From assembly GCF_023343835.1 (NCBI RefSeq), contig NC_064440.1, positions 34,975,537 to 35,039,536 of the forward strand: a DNA stretch of 64,000 nt, read 5' to 3'. The number at the start of each line of letters is the position of its first letter. Within the stretch, counting starts at the first letter, position 1. The notes under the pieces were generated by a model. The model was given only the letters and a program-made list of their open reading frames with translations. It was not told the origin of the DNA and ran no database searches. The translations under genes were made by a program, and so were the position numbers. The stretch is from Lagopus muta. Taxonomy: Eukaryota; Chordata; Aves; Galliformes; Phasianidae. This document shows, piece after piece, positions 1 through 11,842 of this stretch.

Positions 1-260
1 CTCATCTTCATATTTCATTCTGTGGATGCGTGTTTGCTGCTTTACGGGGAGATAAGACTACCTGCTAACACATGCAGTCATTAAAAATACAGGCAGCTTG
101 CTGTGACACTGCGGAGGTGACAGCGGGTGCAGTTTTTGTGGAGAACACCAGGTGGTGACGATGTGAGAAGCACAGTGTGCAGGAGGAACGTGGCTTGGCC
201 CAGCATCACTGCTCACAAGGCAGGGCACAGGCACAGGGCTGGCTGGAAAATCAAACAGCC

Positions 261-440
261 ATAGGATCATAAAGGTTGGAAAAGACCTCTCAGATCATCC
301 AGTCCAACCCCAGCCCACCCAACCATGCCCACTGCCCACGTCCTTCAGTGCCACATCCCAAATGTTACAGAACCCTCCAGGAATGGTGATTTCACCACCT
401 CCATGGGCAGCTGTGCCACTGCATCACCACTCTTTCTGAG
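261..440 (-). mobile_element. CR1 LINE 3' fragment
   Basis: Read on the plus strand it begins ATAGGATCATAAAGGTTGGA and continues through the GATCATCCAGTCCAACCCC core, the reverse complement of a CR1 3' end. It is of the same type as the copy at 33295-33510 (shared CCCACCATGCCCAC segment). It ends where a second CR1 starts at 441. Confidence 0.85.
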
Positions 441-700
441 CACAGAATCACAGAATGGCCAGGATTGGAAGGGATCTCAAGCATCATGGTTCGCCAACCC
501 TCCTGCCACATGCAGGGCCACCAACCTCCCCATTTAACACTAGACCAGGCTGCCCAGGGCCCCATCCAACCTGGGCTTGAACACCTCTAGGGACAGGGCA
601 CACACAGTCTCTCTGGGCAGCCTGTTCCAGCACCTCACCACTCTCTCTGCAAAGAACTTGGAGCACTTGGAAGCCCTTTTCCCTCCTATCACTTCTCATG
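441..700 (-). mobile_element. CR1 LINE 3' fragment abutting another CR1
   Basis: A fresh CR1 3' end (CACAGAATCACAGAATGG) begins directly after the preceding copy and continues through the CATCCAACCTGGGCTTGAACACC segment. It is of a different subtype from its neighbour. The right limit is blurred by divergence. Confidence 0.85.
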
Positions 701-3700
701 CAGAAGCCAAAGCTTCCCCTCCCTTCCTCCTCTTTCACCCCTGCTGCTGAAGATGGCTTTGAGCCTCCAGTTGAAAGGCTTCCTTTTTGAAAGAGGCCAC
801 CAAAATCTCTTACTGAAGTGGAAGGGAAAGGTGCCCCTCCTATTTTCACCCCAGCATTGATTGCGAGTTATAAATAAAGTCGAGATTAGATAGACAGCCT
901 GATCAAACCTAGGGGATGTTCTAAAAAATGGCCTTATATCAAATGATCCCAAGGGGACAGAGATAAACAGGAGCATTGCAGTGGTGAATTATGCTGCAGC
1001 TAATGCCAGCTATCCATAAATAAGCTGTTAAAACCTCTGCTGAATATTAAGTGCAGGAATAACAGCGTTAATCGCGGTGAGGGGAGTATGCCAAGTCAAT
1101 TCAGTGGCAAATTTAGGGAGAGGAAACCCATCTTTTCCATAAGATCTCCCCTCCCCTACTTTCCTTTCCCCCCCCCCCGCCCCCCCTCGCCCAAGGTTAT
1201 GCAGCCAAGGTTAAAGCCAGCATTAGCATCTAAATGCGTGCCTGAGAGCATCTGACAAAGGCAGCACTTGCTGGTCCCCAACATTTCGCTCCAGCAGCAA
1301 GAAGGTTGTTGCTGCCATAGTAACTGCTTTCAGACATGGCAATTATTTCTTCCCAGCCCCACCAACCCATCTCCCTTCCCCCAGCTAATCTTGTGCTTCG
1401 ATGTATTTTTTTTTCCTTTTTTTTCTTTCCTTCTTTCTTTTTCTTTTTTTTTTTAATAAATGGTGGAACACAAAGGGACGGAGATTGCACATGCCCACAT
1501 ACCCATGGACAACACAGGGATGCTGCCACTGCGCAGGCACGGAACATCCGTGATGGTGACTCCTGATGTGCAACCGGTTAGCCCTTTATCACTCAGGCAA
1601 AGCAAAATCTTGCTGCAGCAGTTTTTGCAAGTGGTCGCTGGCAAATCCAGTCACTCTGGGGGCAGATGGGTTTGTAGAGAGTGTTGCAACTCCTAGCCCA
1701 TGCCTGCTCCTCTCAGGCTCATCTGCCCATTTCTTTGTAGTAGCATCAGCTGTCCTGGTCTGCTCCCTTTTGTTTCTGCTTTAAAAGCAGAGACACCAGC
1801 CCAAACAAAGTTAACAGGCAAGGGCTGTAATTACGATTTCCCCTGTTCTTGGGGGTTGCCTCACCGAAGCTAATTAATAGCATCCCTGTGACTAATGCTT
1901 GGGCTGTGGGAACTGCTTGAAGAATGTGCTGAGAGCCAGAACTGCAGCAGCCACCCCTCAAATAGCTCATGGTGTGACAAGGCATCTCCAACCGGCTTAG
2001 GGGGACCTCCCACCTCCTTCCAGCGATCCTAGAGTGAGCTCTGCCAGAGCTGTGGCTCTCCCGGATGCAGAATGTGTTGTAGGAAGTCTCATCCCTGTTA
2101 GTGAGCACTGACAGCCTTTAGGAGGTTTTCTGGGGATGATGCACCTGCATCTTTCTGTTCAGCAACCTTTTCTTGTGCCTTTCTGTTTATATCCACACTC
2201 CCTTCCTTCCTAAGGACCTATCGAGGCTCAGCAGCAGCCCAACCTGGATAATGAGGCCAGGTAACGCAGGATCATTAAGGACTAAATATGAGTTCAACCC
2301 TGTGCAAATGTTTGGGGCCAAGGAGGCCTTGTGGCTCAGAAGCACAGTCCTGGGGATGGGTGGAGGGTTGGAGGGAGGCATGGATAAAAGCAGCATGATA
2401 ATGGAGGAACGTCTGAATCCACAAGTGCTCCTAATACAGGAATGAGAAATAATCCGTTCATCTGCAGCTCTGCAGCTCAGCTCCATGTGATGACCTCAGA
2501 TGCCTCTCTTGAGGCCAAGCAAAGTCCTCCAAGGACTGGCTTAAAGCCAATATTGAAGCCTAACCTTCAGGAAATTTAAAAATGTATCATTTCAAAGGAG
2601 TTCATGTGAAAACTGCTTAGCAAGGCAGCACAAAACTCCTCCAGCCATGCCTCATGCCCCTGTAAGCAGTCAGGAGCGGAGCCCTTTGGAGGAATGCAAG
2701 AACAGGGCAAGTGTGTGTTACAGTCTTTGCTGTGTTGTTTTTTATTTTTTGCCACGAATTCTCGACTGCAAAGCTTTGCAAAGAGCCTTCTCAACATCCT
2801 GAAGCAGAATGCCACAGCTTACCTGTTTGCTGGATAAAAGGAGTCTCTTCATTGTGAGCCTGCCCAGAAATTTCCCCTGCAAACTCACTCATTAAGTACA
2901 GCCTTGCAGTTGAAGCAAAGGCAGGTGAGCACAAATGCTTTCTGACAAGTTAGGATGGGATTTTCACCAAAGATGACTTTTTTCTGTGCTGTGCTTGCAT
3001 CACAGCCTTAACCATGCCTGTGACTTTTCCTCCAATCCTGAATTTCTGCAGGAGGAGCAAAACATTTGCCTGACTTGAGCAAGCAAAGACAAAAGAAGAG
3101 CACTTCGTGCTTTTGTTCCTGCGATTTGCTGAGGTGACAGACGTCAATTTTTGCATGATAAATACTGCTGCAGCTGAACACACCAGGGGGTGGAAGCTGG
3201 GACCAGGCTCATGCTGGATCAAGCAGAGCAGCGCTTGTGTTTTCTGGATACATCTAAGGTGTGATTTGGCTGTCCTGCCTGCTTGAATGCCTGAGCTGCA
3301 GGGAACAATATCTAATGTGTGGAAGGTAAGAAAAGTAGTATGTCCTCCTTTAAACACAGAGGTATTGTGGGGATTGAGGATTCAGCTGTCTCTGGTTTTA
3401 GCTGCTGCATCAGGGACTCCACATTAGTTGCCCACTGCCCTCAGCAAGGTGTCAGGGACACTTATAGCAGGACTAGTTATCTGGGAAGAGTGACAGGGAC
3501 ATTTCTAGCAAGAGTAATTAGCTGGTCCTTCATTTCTGAGCACATCTGAGCCTCTGGCTTCTGGAGGGCCTGCCAGGTGAAAGCACATCTACCCCGTCTT
3601 ACAAGAAACGAGGGAAGCCTGAGCTCAGCAGCAGTTTCTCGAACCACTGTCAGACCTTGGTGAATCCCCAAAGCCAAGGGGATCCTTAGGAGGCAGAGCC

Positions 3701-3895
3701 CCATGATGGGGGCCTGTTCACCCATGCAGCCACCTCTGTAATGGTTGACTAGACCCAAAGGCCTGAACTGGCCCTAGGTTGACCAGATGGCCATAGAAGC
3801 CTGAGGTGCTGCTGGCAGCCCATGTCTCAAGAAAAGAGCCAGTGCTGGGGCTGCTGCTCATCTCTCCTGGCACCAAATGGGAGGCCACCATGGAG
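701..3895. other. Intergenic, no gene seen
   Basis: This is unique-looking sequence with a C-rich run (about 1168-1196) and a long T-rich tract (1405-1454). No ORF is convincing as coding; the longest frames here are around 120 codons without family resemblance. Confidence 0.6.
1405..1454. repeat. T-rich low-complexity tract
   Basis: About 50 bases of T with scattered C. This is simple sequence with no flanking retroposon features that I can identify. Confidence 0.8.
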
Positions 3896-4206
3896 GGATC
3901 TGCACAACTCCCTGAAAGGAGGTTGTAGCAAGGTGGATCTTGGCCTCTTCTCCCAGGTAGCAGCGATAGGATGATAGGTAATGGCCATAAGTTGTGCCAG
4001 GGGAGGTTCAGGTTGAATGTTAGGAAGAATTTCTTCTCAAGAGAGCAGCAATGCAGTGTTGGGGGTCACCAACCCTGGTGTTCCAGAACTGTGGAGAGGT
4101 GGCACTGAGGGACGTTGGCAGAGGGCATGGTGCAGACAGTACTGACAGTTGGACTTGGGGATCTTAGTGGTTTTTCCAAACTTTATGATTCTATGATTCT
4201 ATGATC
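3896..4206 (+). mobile_element. CR1 LINE 3' fragment with octamer tail
   Basis: It contains CTGAAAGGAGGTTGTAG, the AGGGGAGGTTCAGGTTGAATGTTAGGAAG region and a terminal run of ATGATTCT octamers. These are the ordered landmarks of the CR1 3' UTR. Confidence 0.9.
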
Positions 4207-5556
4207 TCCTCTTAGAGGGAAGGATATCACATCCTTCCCCTTCTGGGAAGAAAATAATAGTTACTTGGGAGAAGATGCTGCGTTCCCACTTCACCAGGGA
4301 CACATTTAGAGGAAGGTGAGACATCTCCCTGCCCAAGGGCAAGGGGATGTGCATCTCTGCCCTGGCTCCAGCCCCCCTGCTTTGCACAAGCAGTGCCTGG
4401 AGGGGAATTCCCCTTTGCCCTTCCCTCACTTCCAGCTGAGTAAATAACTTCTTTGACAACTGCTTTTATGCTCACAAACATTCTGTGGACAGAGGTGGAA
4501 GACAGACCGAAACCATGCTGGTTTCATTTGCCCCAAGACATTTGGTGCAGCCAGGGGAAAATTAGAGGGAAAAATACCTCTGCTTTCAGCAGCATCCTAA
4601 TGCCATTAGCAGTGTTCAGAGATCAATGTTGATCACAGGCTCTGGTCTCCTGGGCTTTCCCCCCAGTGAAGCAGGTGGCTGATGCCTGAAGGAGCCTGCA
4701 GCACATGGAGCCTTCCCAGGAGCAGCACCTGGGCTGGAGCTGCAGCCTGAGAAGAGGCCCATGGTGGCTCAGTTCCTAAAGGATGGGCCCCGTGGGTTGG
4801 AGCAGTTCTTGAAGAGCTGAAGCCTGTGGAAAGGGCTCACTTAGGTTCCATGGGCAGGAAAAATGGTTTTGAAGGGCTCTTTTGGAGCTGTCTGATCAGA
4901 TATGATGGCAATGATAGGCAGGACAGATAAGATGGTTCATGTTTGTCTGTAGGAACATGATCAACATGGTTGTTTTCCTCTCTCACTCCTGTCCCAATCA
5001 ACACTGGGTTTCAACCTCCGTCCCTATCCAGTGTTGCATGCAGTTCTGCCTGGTAGAAGAGCCTGAGCTGCACGTTATCCTACAATTTTTCTGCAACTCT
5101 CTCTCAGAAAGAAATGTGGATTAGCTTTGCTGACAGCAATAAGCAAGAGGCTTAGAAAAACTATCAATTTTCCAGCACCCATTCCAGGGCAGTAAATCTT
5201 GGATCCTACCTAGCTGTACACATGGCAGAGAGAGCAAAAGCACAGTGCTGGTGGGGATTTAGGGCTCATGAATCACCCTGTGCTCTCCAATGGTGCCCCA
5301 GCATCTCACATTGTCTCCTTGTGTGATTTGCAACCACAAATTTCTGCTTAGCCCCCAGAAATATAAAAGTGCTTTATTTGCTCCTGTTTTCCATCCCTTT
5401 TCTTTTCTCCCTTAAAGGAGCGGCTTAGTCATTAGAGGGTAAAATCCTATTCTGAGCTCATTTACCTGCATTTAACTGTTGTACATTTTACAACTACTTC
5501 AGCCAGCTGTAGCCTGGTTTAGAGATAAAATGCACCAGGGTCATGAAGGAGGTCGT
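4207..5556. other. Intergenic, no gene seen
   Basis: Unique sequence between two CR1 copies. I see no repeat, RNA gene or supported ORF. Confidence 0.55.
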
Positions 5557-5785
5557 GGAATCGTAGAAACACAGAATGCCTCAAGCTGGAAGGGACCTTA
5601 AATATCATAAAGTTACAAGCCCCATGCCACAGGCAGCATTGCCCCCCACAGATCAGGCTGCCCAGGATCCCATCCAACCTGGCCTTGAACACCTCCAGAA
5701 ATGGGGCACCCACAGCCTCTGTGGGCAGCCTATTCCTCACTGCCCTCTGAGTAAAATATTTCTTCCTAACATTAACCTAAATGAC
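5557..5785 (-). mobile_element. CR1 LINE 3' end, joined to a reverse-transcriptase fragment
   Basis: On the plus strand it starts GGAATCGTAGAAACACAGAATG and runs through the CATCCAACCTGGCCTTGAACACC and TTTCTTCCTAACATTAACCT landmarks. At about 5782-5792 it changes abruptly to ORF2-derived sequence. Confidence 0.9.
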
Positions 5786-6335
5786 ATTATTTGCCCTTCC
5801 TTTGTCCACCAATGCCATCCATTATAGAAGGTCACCAGATTGGGCAAGCACAACCTGCCTTGATGAAGCCACGCTGGCTGTCTCGGATGACCTCCACATC
5901 TCATATGTGCCCTAACATCTCTTCCAGGAGGATCCACTCTGTGATCTTCCCAGGCCCAGAGGTGAGGCTCACAGGCCTGCAGTTCCTTGGGACTTCCTTT
6001 CTCCCCTTCTTGAACATGGTGTTTCCATTTTTCCAGTCACTGAGGTCTTTGCCTGACAGCCATAATTTTTCAGATGTGATGGAAGGCAGCTTGGCAACCA
6101 CATCAGCCAGTTCCTTCAGGACTGTGAGCTGGATCTCATCTGACCCCGTAGACTTGTACACTTTCAGCCTCATGAGGTGGTCTCGGACTTGCTCCACACT
6201 TACACTGGTAGGGATTTTGTTCCCCTGACCTCCACTTAGAATTTCAGGGACACCAGAGGCGTGAGAATCCTGCCTGATTGTGAAGACCAAGGAAAAGAAC
6301 TCATTAAGCACCTCAGCTTTCTCCATGTTTGAGGG
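5786..6335 (-). pseudogene. CR1 ORF2 reverse-transcriptase fragment (decayed)
   Basis: Minus-strand translation gives a recognisable CR1 pol segment: KAEVLNEFFSLVFT, VRDHLMRLKVYKSTGSDEIQ, VLKELADVVAK, DWKNGN and FKKGRKEVPRNCRPVSLTS, in the right order. It shifts frame near 5930 and continues as QPAWLHQGRLCLPNLVTFYN. The catalytic FADD-type motif and everything after it are missing, because the sequence jumps to the 3' UTR. It is therefore dead, non-autonomous DNA. The upstream limit is where resemblance to ORF2 fades. Confidence 0.88.
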
Positions 6336-9084
6336 GGCAAGGGGAGCAGGAGCCACGTATTCCCTTTTCAAGCCTGGTGATGGGAAGAGAACAGGGCTTG
6401 CACTGTGGGCATCCTTGTCCTGAACAGCACATTTCCCCAGCCAGCACATCTGTAAGCTGGGCTGGGGAAAGAATCTGAGCTAAAAGCTGCCCTCTTATGG
6501 CCTTTTATAGTCACTAAACTGAGTTCCTCTAGCTGGTTGGAGAAGCGGGCAAAGAGCTGGGTGTATCTTAGAGCAGCCTGGACAACCAGCACATCATCGT
6601 TCTGATGCCATGCCCTTGCAGATGTTTTGGGGTTCCTGCCACAGCTCTCTTGTGCTCGTGTGAAAACCCTCCAGTTTTCTTGGCAGAGAGCAAAGCTTAT
6701 AGCAAGTGTGCTGGCTTTGCAGTACATGCATGACTGGAGCAGCTCCTACACCCATGCAAGTGATGGGGAGGAGACCTGCAGTCAGAGGAGATGTGGTGGC
6801 ACAAGGAAGCATCTTCCCTAGATGGAGATTGCCAACACATCTCCAGAACAGCTGCTGCCAGCATGTGGCATTTGTTATCTTTTTCTTTCAGAGAGGGTCC
6901 TCTAAAATACATGAGCTTCTACCTCTTCTCACACTGGATTACCTACCCCCAAAACTCCTTTGACTGCATCGTTTAGGATTTATTTTCCTAAGGAGGATGG
7001 CAGCCCCTGGGGCACATGCTTGGGTCAGGCCCCCCTGTGGTTACCAGCAAGGGAAGAACTTTAAAATCATTGCCTTCCCTGCATTAATTCTTTAGGAATG
7101 GAATTCTCCTTTGATTGAGTGGGATACCTGCAAATGGCACGAACTTTTCACAAACCCAAAGCCTTAAACTGCCTGGAAAATAAAAGCAACCTGAATTAGC
7201 CACCAGCAGAAGGTTCAGCTCTACTCAAGGACTGGGACAAGCTGTTTTCTAGTGCCACCTGGTTATGGCCCAGAGACAAACCTCACATTTGGATTTAGAG
7301 GGGCCAGGGGGCCTAGGGATCATCACTTGGCAATGTGTGTTTCCTCTGTTTCCATCCTGATCCCTGTCCTTTACCATCAGACATCAGATTTTGAGTCTAA
7401 GCTGAGCACACATTCAGAAATGATGCATTTCCATGCTGCACCTATTTAGCGTGCAAATTGATTCCCAGATGCTTGCACTCAGGCTTTCAATCTGTAAAAA
7501 CAGAAAGCTGGTACACAGAGTAGAAAAGCCAAGCAATGCAGGCTGACCAGCAGGGTGCTTGATTGCTGCTGGGCAAGTGGCAGCCTTCTGACATTGGGCA
7601 GGGAGTAAATCAGCAAGGATGTGAGCAGCAAAGAGCAGAGGACTCGTTATGGAGGGGAAGGGATGTAAGCTAGGAGCAAGCAACTGCAAAAACCATCGTG
7701 TTAGGCTTTGTCAGCTCCTCCTTCACCCAGTAGACAGCATTTTCCTGCCAGCAGTGACTTCCATCTCTCACCCAACCCAAGCTGCGTTTTGCCTGTGGCA
7801 TTTGCACATTTGTGCTGGTGCTGTCACATCCCCATCTATTTCCATCTCATCCTGGCTGCCCCCAGGCACGATGAGCGGGCAGGGTGGGCTGCATGAAAAG
7901 CAGAGGAATGAGCTTTAATATTCTCCTTTTGTCTTTCCACGGTGCAGTCAGGAGGCTGCTTCTTGAGGCCGACTGCAGAGTTCATCCAGCCCAGACTTCT
8001 GAGAAGAGGAATAAATGAACCACCCAACCGTATCCCCTACAGATCCTTTCGAGTTTGAAAAGGAGTCTGAGCACAGCATCACGAAATGGGGGGGAGAAGG
8101 GATATTTGCATTTCAGTCACCCCTCAGCCTGACTCGTGAAGACTTAGGGCCAGCATTCGTGCAAAGAAACACCACCACAAACAAAAATCCGTTCCCTAAG
8201 CTGAGAACTCATCAGCCCGTGCTTGCCGCCAGTTCCACCTCGGCTCGGCTCTTGCTCTTGTGCTCTTGCATCGCTAGAGGGAAGCGTTTGCCTGCTGCAT
8301 GGGCACGCTGCCGGCTCGGGTCGGTCCCTGATGTCCCCGCACGGTGACAGCTCGCCCCGGCTCGCCGCTGCCTTGCAGGGAGGGAGCGGTTGGCCCCACA
8401 ACTCCCGGTCACTGCTTATTTTTCCGGTGAGGACAGAAAACTGCCGCTAATAACTCCCGGCAAGAATAAACAGAAGTGACTGCTCTTTTCTAATCAAGTT
8501 TTACACGGGTGACAAAAGCCATTTTGCACAGCACTGCGCTGCATTGCTTGGCAGTGGGAGAAATCCCTGTCTGTATGGCCACAGCAAATGCACACGGAGG
8601 CGCTCACCTGAAGGCTCTGCTATGCCCGTTGCCTGATATACCGCTCCCGAAATTGGTGCCTGGGGCCATCACTCAGTAGAACAATTTGGAAAGGCTTTTA
8701 CTTGTTTTGTGAATATATTCCAGGCATTGAGACACACCATGGTGGGAGGAATGGATGATATGGCTCCCAAGCACTCTTGCTCTCCTAGCAGTTTTTTAGC
8801 TCCTGGAGTTTTCACTCCTCCCCCTGAGCCCAGCATCTACCACCTCCTTCCTCAAAGAGCTGCATCTTGAGGAGTCACCAGCACTGCTCCTTCTAGCTTC
8901 ATCTGATTCCTACCTGGAAACATCCAGACTGAGCATAGGAGGCAACATCTTCCCCCTGTTGAAGGACCCAAAAGCTTAATCTTTCAAAAAGACACATCTA
9001 CATTGCCCATAAGAAGGCAAGATGAGAGCCCAGATTTGCTTCTGTGAGGACAGGAGCTGCTGAGCCACTTCCAGCTGTCCCAAG
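6336..9084. other. Intergenic with one CpG patch
   Basis: No supported gene. Apart from the CpG-rich patch at 8190-8460 I see no structured repeat; short ORFs here look random. Confidence 0.55.
8190..8460. promoter_or_regulatory. Isolated CpG-rich patch
   Basis: I count about 22 CpG dinucleotides in roughly 270 bp, far denser than the CpG-poor sequence on either side. No recognisable gene or exon lies next to it. It could be an orphan CpG island, an enhancer or the promoter of an unannotated non-coding transcript. Frames across it show no family resemblance. Confidence 0.45.
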
Positions 9085-9270
9085 AGCAGGCTGCCCAGGG
9101 AGGTGATAGAGTCATCATCCCTGGAGGTGTTCAGAGTCATGGAGATGTGGCACTGAGGGAGATGGTCAGTGGGCATGGTGGGGATAGATTGCTGCTTGGA
9201 CTGGGTGATCTTCAAGGTCTTTTCCAACCCTGAATGATTCTATGATTTTCTCATTCTATGGTTCTACGAT
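9085..9270 (+). mobile_element. CR1 LINE 3' end
   Basis: The order is CAGGCTGCCCAGGGAGGTG, ATCCCTGGAGGTGTTCAGAG, GTCTTTTCCAACCCTGA and then degenerate ATTCTATG octamers. This is the standard CR1 3' terminus. Confidence 0.9.
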
Positions 9271-10325
9271 CAGACCTGGCTCATCTGGAAATGGGAGTGT
9301 TTCCTACATGGCTCCATGGGATATAAGAGGACTGGAACATGAAATCAGGGCTCCAGAGGCAACATCACACTGAGTCATTGCATGGGAGCTGTTGAGTCCC
9401 AGCCTGAACACCTGAGAAAATGACCAAGCCAGCCCTGGAAGCACAGGTGAAGGCAGTTCAGCTGTGCAATTGGAACTGATGGAGCCTGGCTGCACCTCTC
9501 TTAGACCCCATTTAAGGGCTGACTGCGATTGGAGGAGGTTCTTTGGTTGGAGATTCCTCTTCTGTGAGCCTAGATCGTGTGCGACCGGTGAGTCCTCTTC
9601 TTTCTTTTGTAACATCTTCCCATTGTGCTGGAATCTCTGTTGCTACAGTCATCCTTTCTGATGTGCCTTTTGCACAAAGATCTTGTCAGCATCCTCTCTT
9701 TGCCCTGTTGCAGTTTTGAGTTGTACATGTGGGCAAGGACTGGGGCACCTTACCACAAGTGTAGGTGCCTAGCAGCAGCAACTGAGCTCCCAGCACAGTG
9801 CTGGGCTGGGAGGTGCCAACTTTTGCAGCTTTATTGTGATTCTTAGAGTGTTACAATCTACAGGCCAGCTTGTACAGTCCTGGGGGTTAGCAGGCTTTTG
9901 TCCAGTCTACTTTTATCCTCTGCTCCTTAGCCATAGGAGCCTTTTGCTTTAAGGTGCAGCTTGCAACCTTATGGGACGTGAGAATATACTGCTGTGCCCA
10001 CTGCAGCCTGTGGAAGTATTTTCCCCTTCAGAAAGAACGCGGTGTCCATGCAGCTTTAAAAATAAGTCTGCCCTAGGAGTTTGCTTGTCAAAAAAGAGAA
10101 ATGTCCCAGCTTGTGTCGGAGGGACAAATGGAAGCAGGTTGACCTCCCTTGTTAGCATCGCTTAAACTGGAGAAAAGAAGCTCAGAGAAGCAGCCCAGTG
10201 ATTTGTTCTGCTATGAAAATGACCCTGTCATCACGGACCACTGTTTATACCAGCAGCAGGGCTGGCACTGAGCCTAGTCTGGGAGGAAAAATAATGAGTG
10301 CTCCCCTTCTCGTTCTGCTGCTCTA
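9271..10325. other. Intergenic, nothing recognised
   Basis: No repeat or gene could be supported in this stretch. Confidence 0.5.
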
Positions 10326-10390
10326 CAGAATCACAGCGTGGCTTGGGTTGGAAAGGACCTTAAAGGTCACTCAGTCCCAGCCTGCAGTGG
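10326..10390 (-). mobile_element. Short CR1 3' tail
   Basis: CAGAATCACAGCGTGGCTTGG then GGAAAGGACCTTAAAGGTCA is a reverse-complement CR1 end, truncated after about 65 bp. Confidence 0.8.
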
Positions 10391-11375
10391 GGCTTTGGCC
10401 ATGGGTGTCCACCTCAGAACTGGGGGAGACTGGGATCAGAGGCTGAGCCTGTCTGTGGGCTGTGGTGTGATATTACCTACTTATAAATAAATATCCCCTC
10501 TGACAGACCATCACACAGCCCCAGCTCTTCCAGGACCCAGGCTGCTGCTTAGGAAATGATGGTGTTTTGGTGTTACCTTTTGCTTTTCTAAGTTTGCCTT
10601 CTCCTTTGTCCTAGGCAAAAGGAAGGAGATGTTTCAAGCTTTTGTGAAAAACACAAAAGCAGTGGGGGTTTTTTGTTGCTTCTTAAGCAAGATGGAAACA
10701 CATTGTCCTTTCTCCAACCCTCTCTCATTACCTTCACTGTTAATTCCCATTACTCTTGGCCCAGCTTTCAGATCTTTGACAAATTCTCTCTGTTAGTTCC
10801 CAAGTGCAAAACTTCAGCTGTGATTTTTCAGTAGAGGTCATCAGTGACACCAAAACTGGTTAGTAATTTTCTTGTGAACTTTCTCAGAGCCAGCTGTGAC
10901 TCAGCTGCTACAAATCAGGAAATAACAGGGAATGGCATGAATGCCTGTGGGGAAATACCCCCCCTAAAATATATTTCTCTTTAAAAATGCTTTTACTGCA
11001 ACCTGCTTGCTCATGTGAATAACTTTTGGCCAAGGTCTGCCACACAGCCAGGTCTCAAACAGCTCTCTTGTTTTGAAAGTGTTAAGAAGCATCACCACGT
11101 CGTCAGTCATGGATGAGCTCTGTAGAGCCACAAAGATTTCCAAAGGCTCCATTTTCACTTGTCTTCACAACAGCTTGGGACCTCTGTGCTTGGGGCCACT
11201 CACACTTCTAGCGTGATCCCAAGGGGGATTTTGGAAGAGGCAGGAACTGCATTGCAGGGAGTAGAGAGGGAAGCTGGGGCATAGTGTTCTGTGAAGGTGG
11301 CAGAAAATGAGGCAAGTTCCATTCCATAGTGGCTTAAAATCATCATCCAGAGAGGCCTAGACCATCTTGAGCAGT
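10391..11375. other. Intergenic, nothing recognised
   Basis: Unique-looking sequence between two CR1 pieces, with no supported gene. Confidence 0.5.
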
Positions 11376-11842
11376 GAACCTCATTAGGTTCAACAAATCC
11401 AAATGCAAGGTCTTGCACCTGGGTCATGGCATCAGTGCAAGCTGGGGGGTGTAAGGATGGAGCACAGCCCTGTCAAAATGGACCTGGGGATGCTTGTGGA
11501 TGGCAGCTGGATATGAGTCAGGGCTGTGCCCTCACAGCACAAAGCCAGCCGTACCCTGGGCTGCATGAAAAGGAGTGCAACCAGCAGGGCGAGCCCCTCT
11601 GTGCTGTGAGACCTCACCTGGAGCACTGCATCCAGATGGGGAGTCCTCAGTACAGGAGAGATGTGCATCTGTTAGAGCATGTCTGGGGAAGGGCCACAGA
11701 AATGCTCGTAGGGATGGAACACTTTGCCTAAGAGCACAGGCTGAGAGAGCTGAGGCTGTTCAGCATGGAGAAGAGAAGGCTGAGGGGAGACCTGAGAGTG
11801 GTCTTTGAGTATCTAAAGGGGAGCTACAGGAAAGAAGGAGAC
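11376..11842 (+). mobile_element. CR1 LINE ORF2 C-terminal fragment
   Basis: It begins with AACCTCATTAGGTTCAACAA and GCAAGGTCTTGCACCTGGGT. Translated pieces in shifting frames resemble the CR1 ORF2 C-terminal region, for example VRPHLEHCIQMGSPQYRRDVHLLEHV, then LRELRLFSMEKRRLRGDL as a frame-corrected reading of the downstream DNA. It ends without the usual 3' tail, so it is truncated at both ends. Confidence 0.85.
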
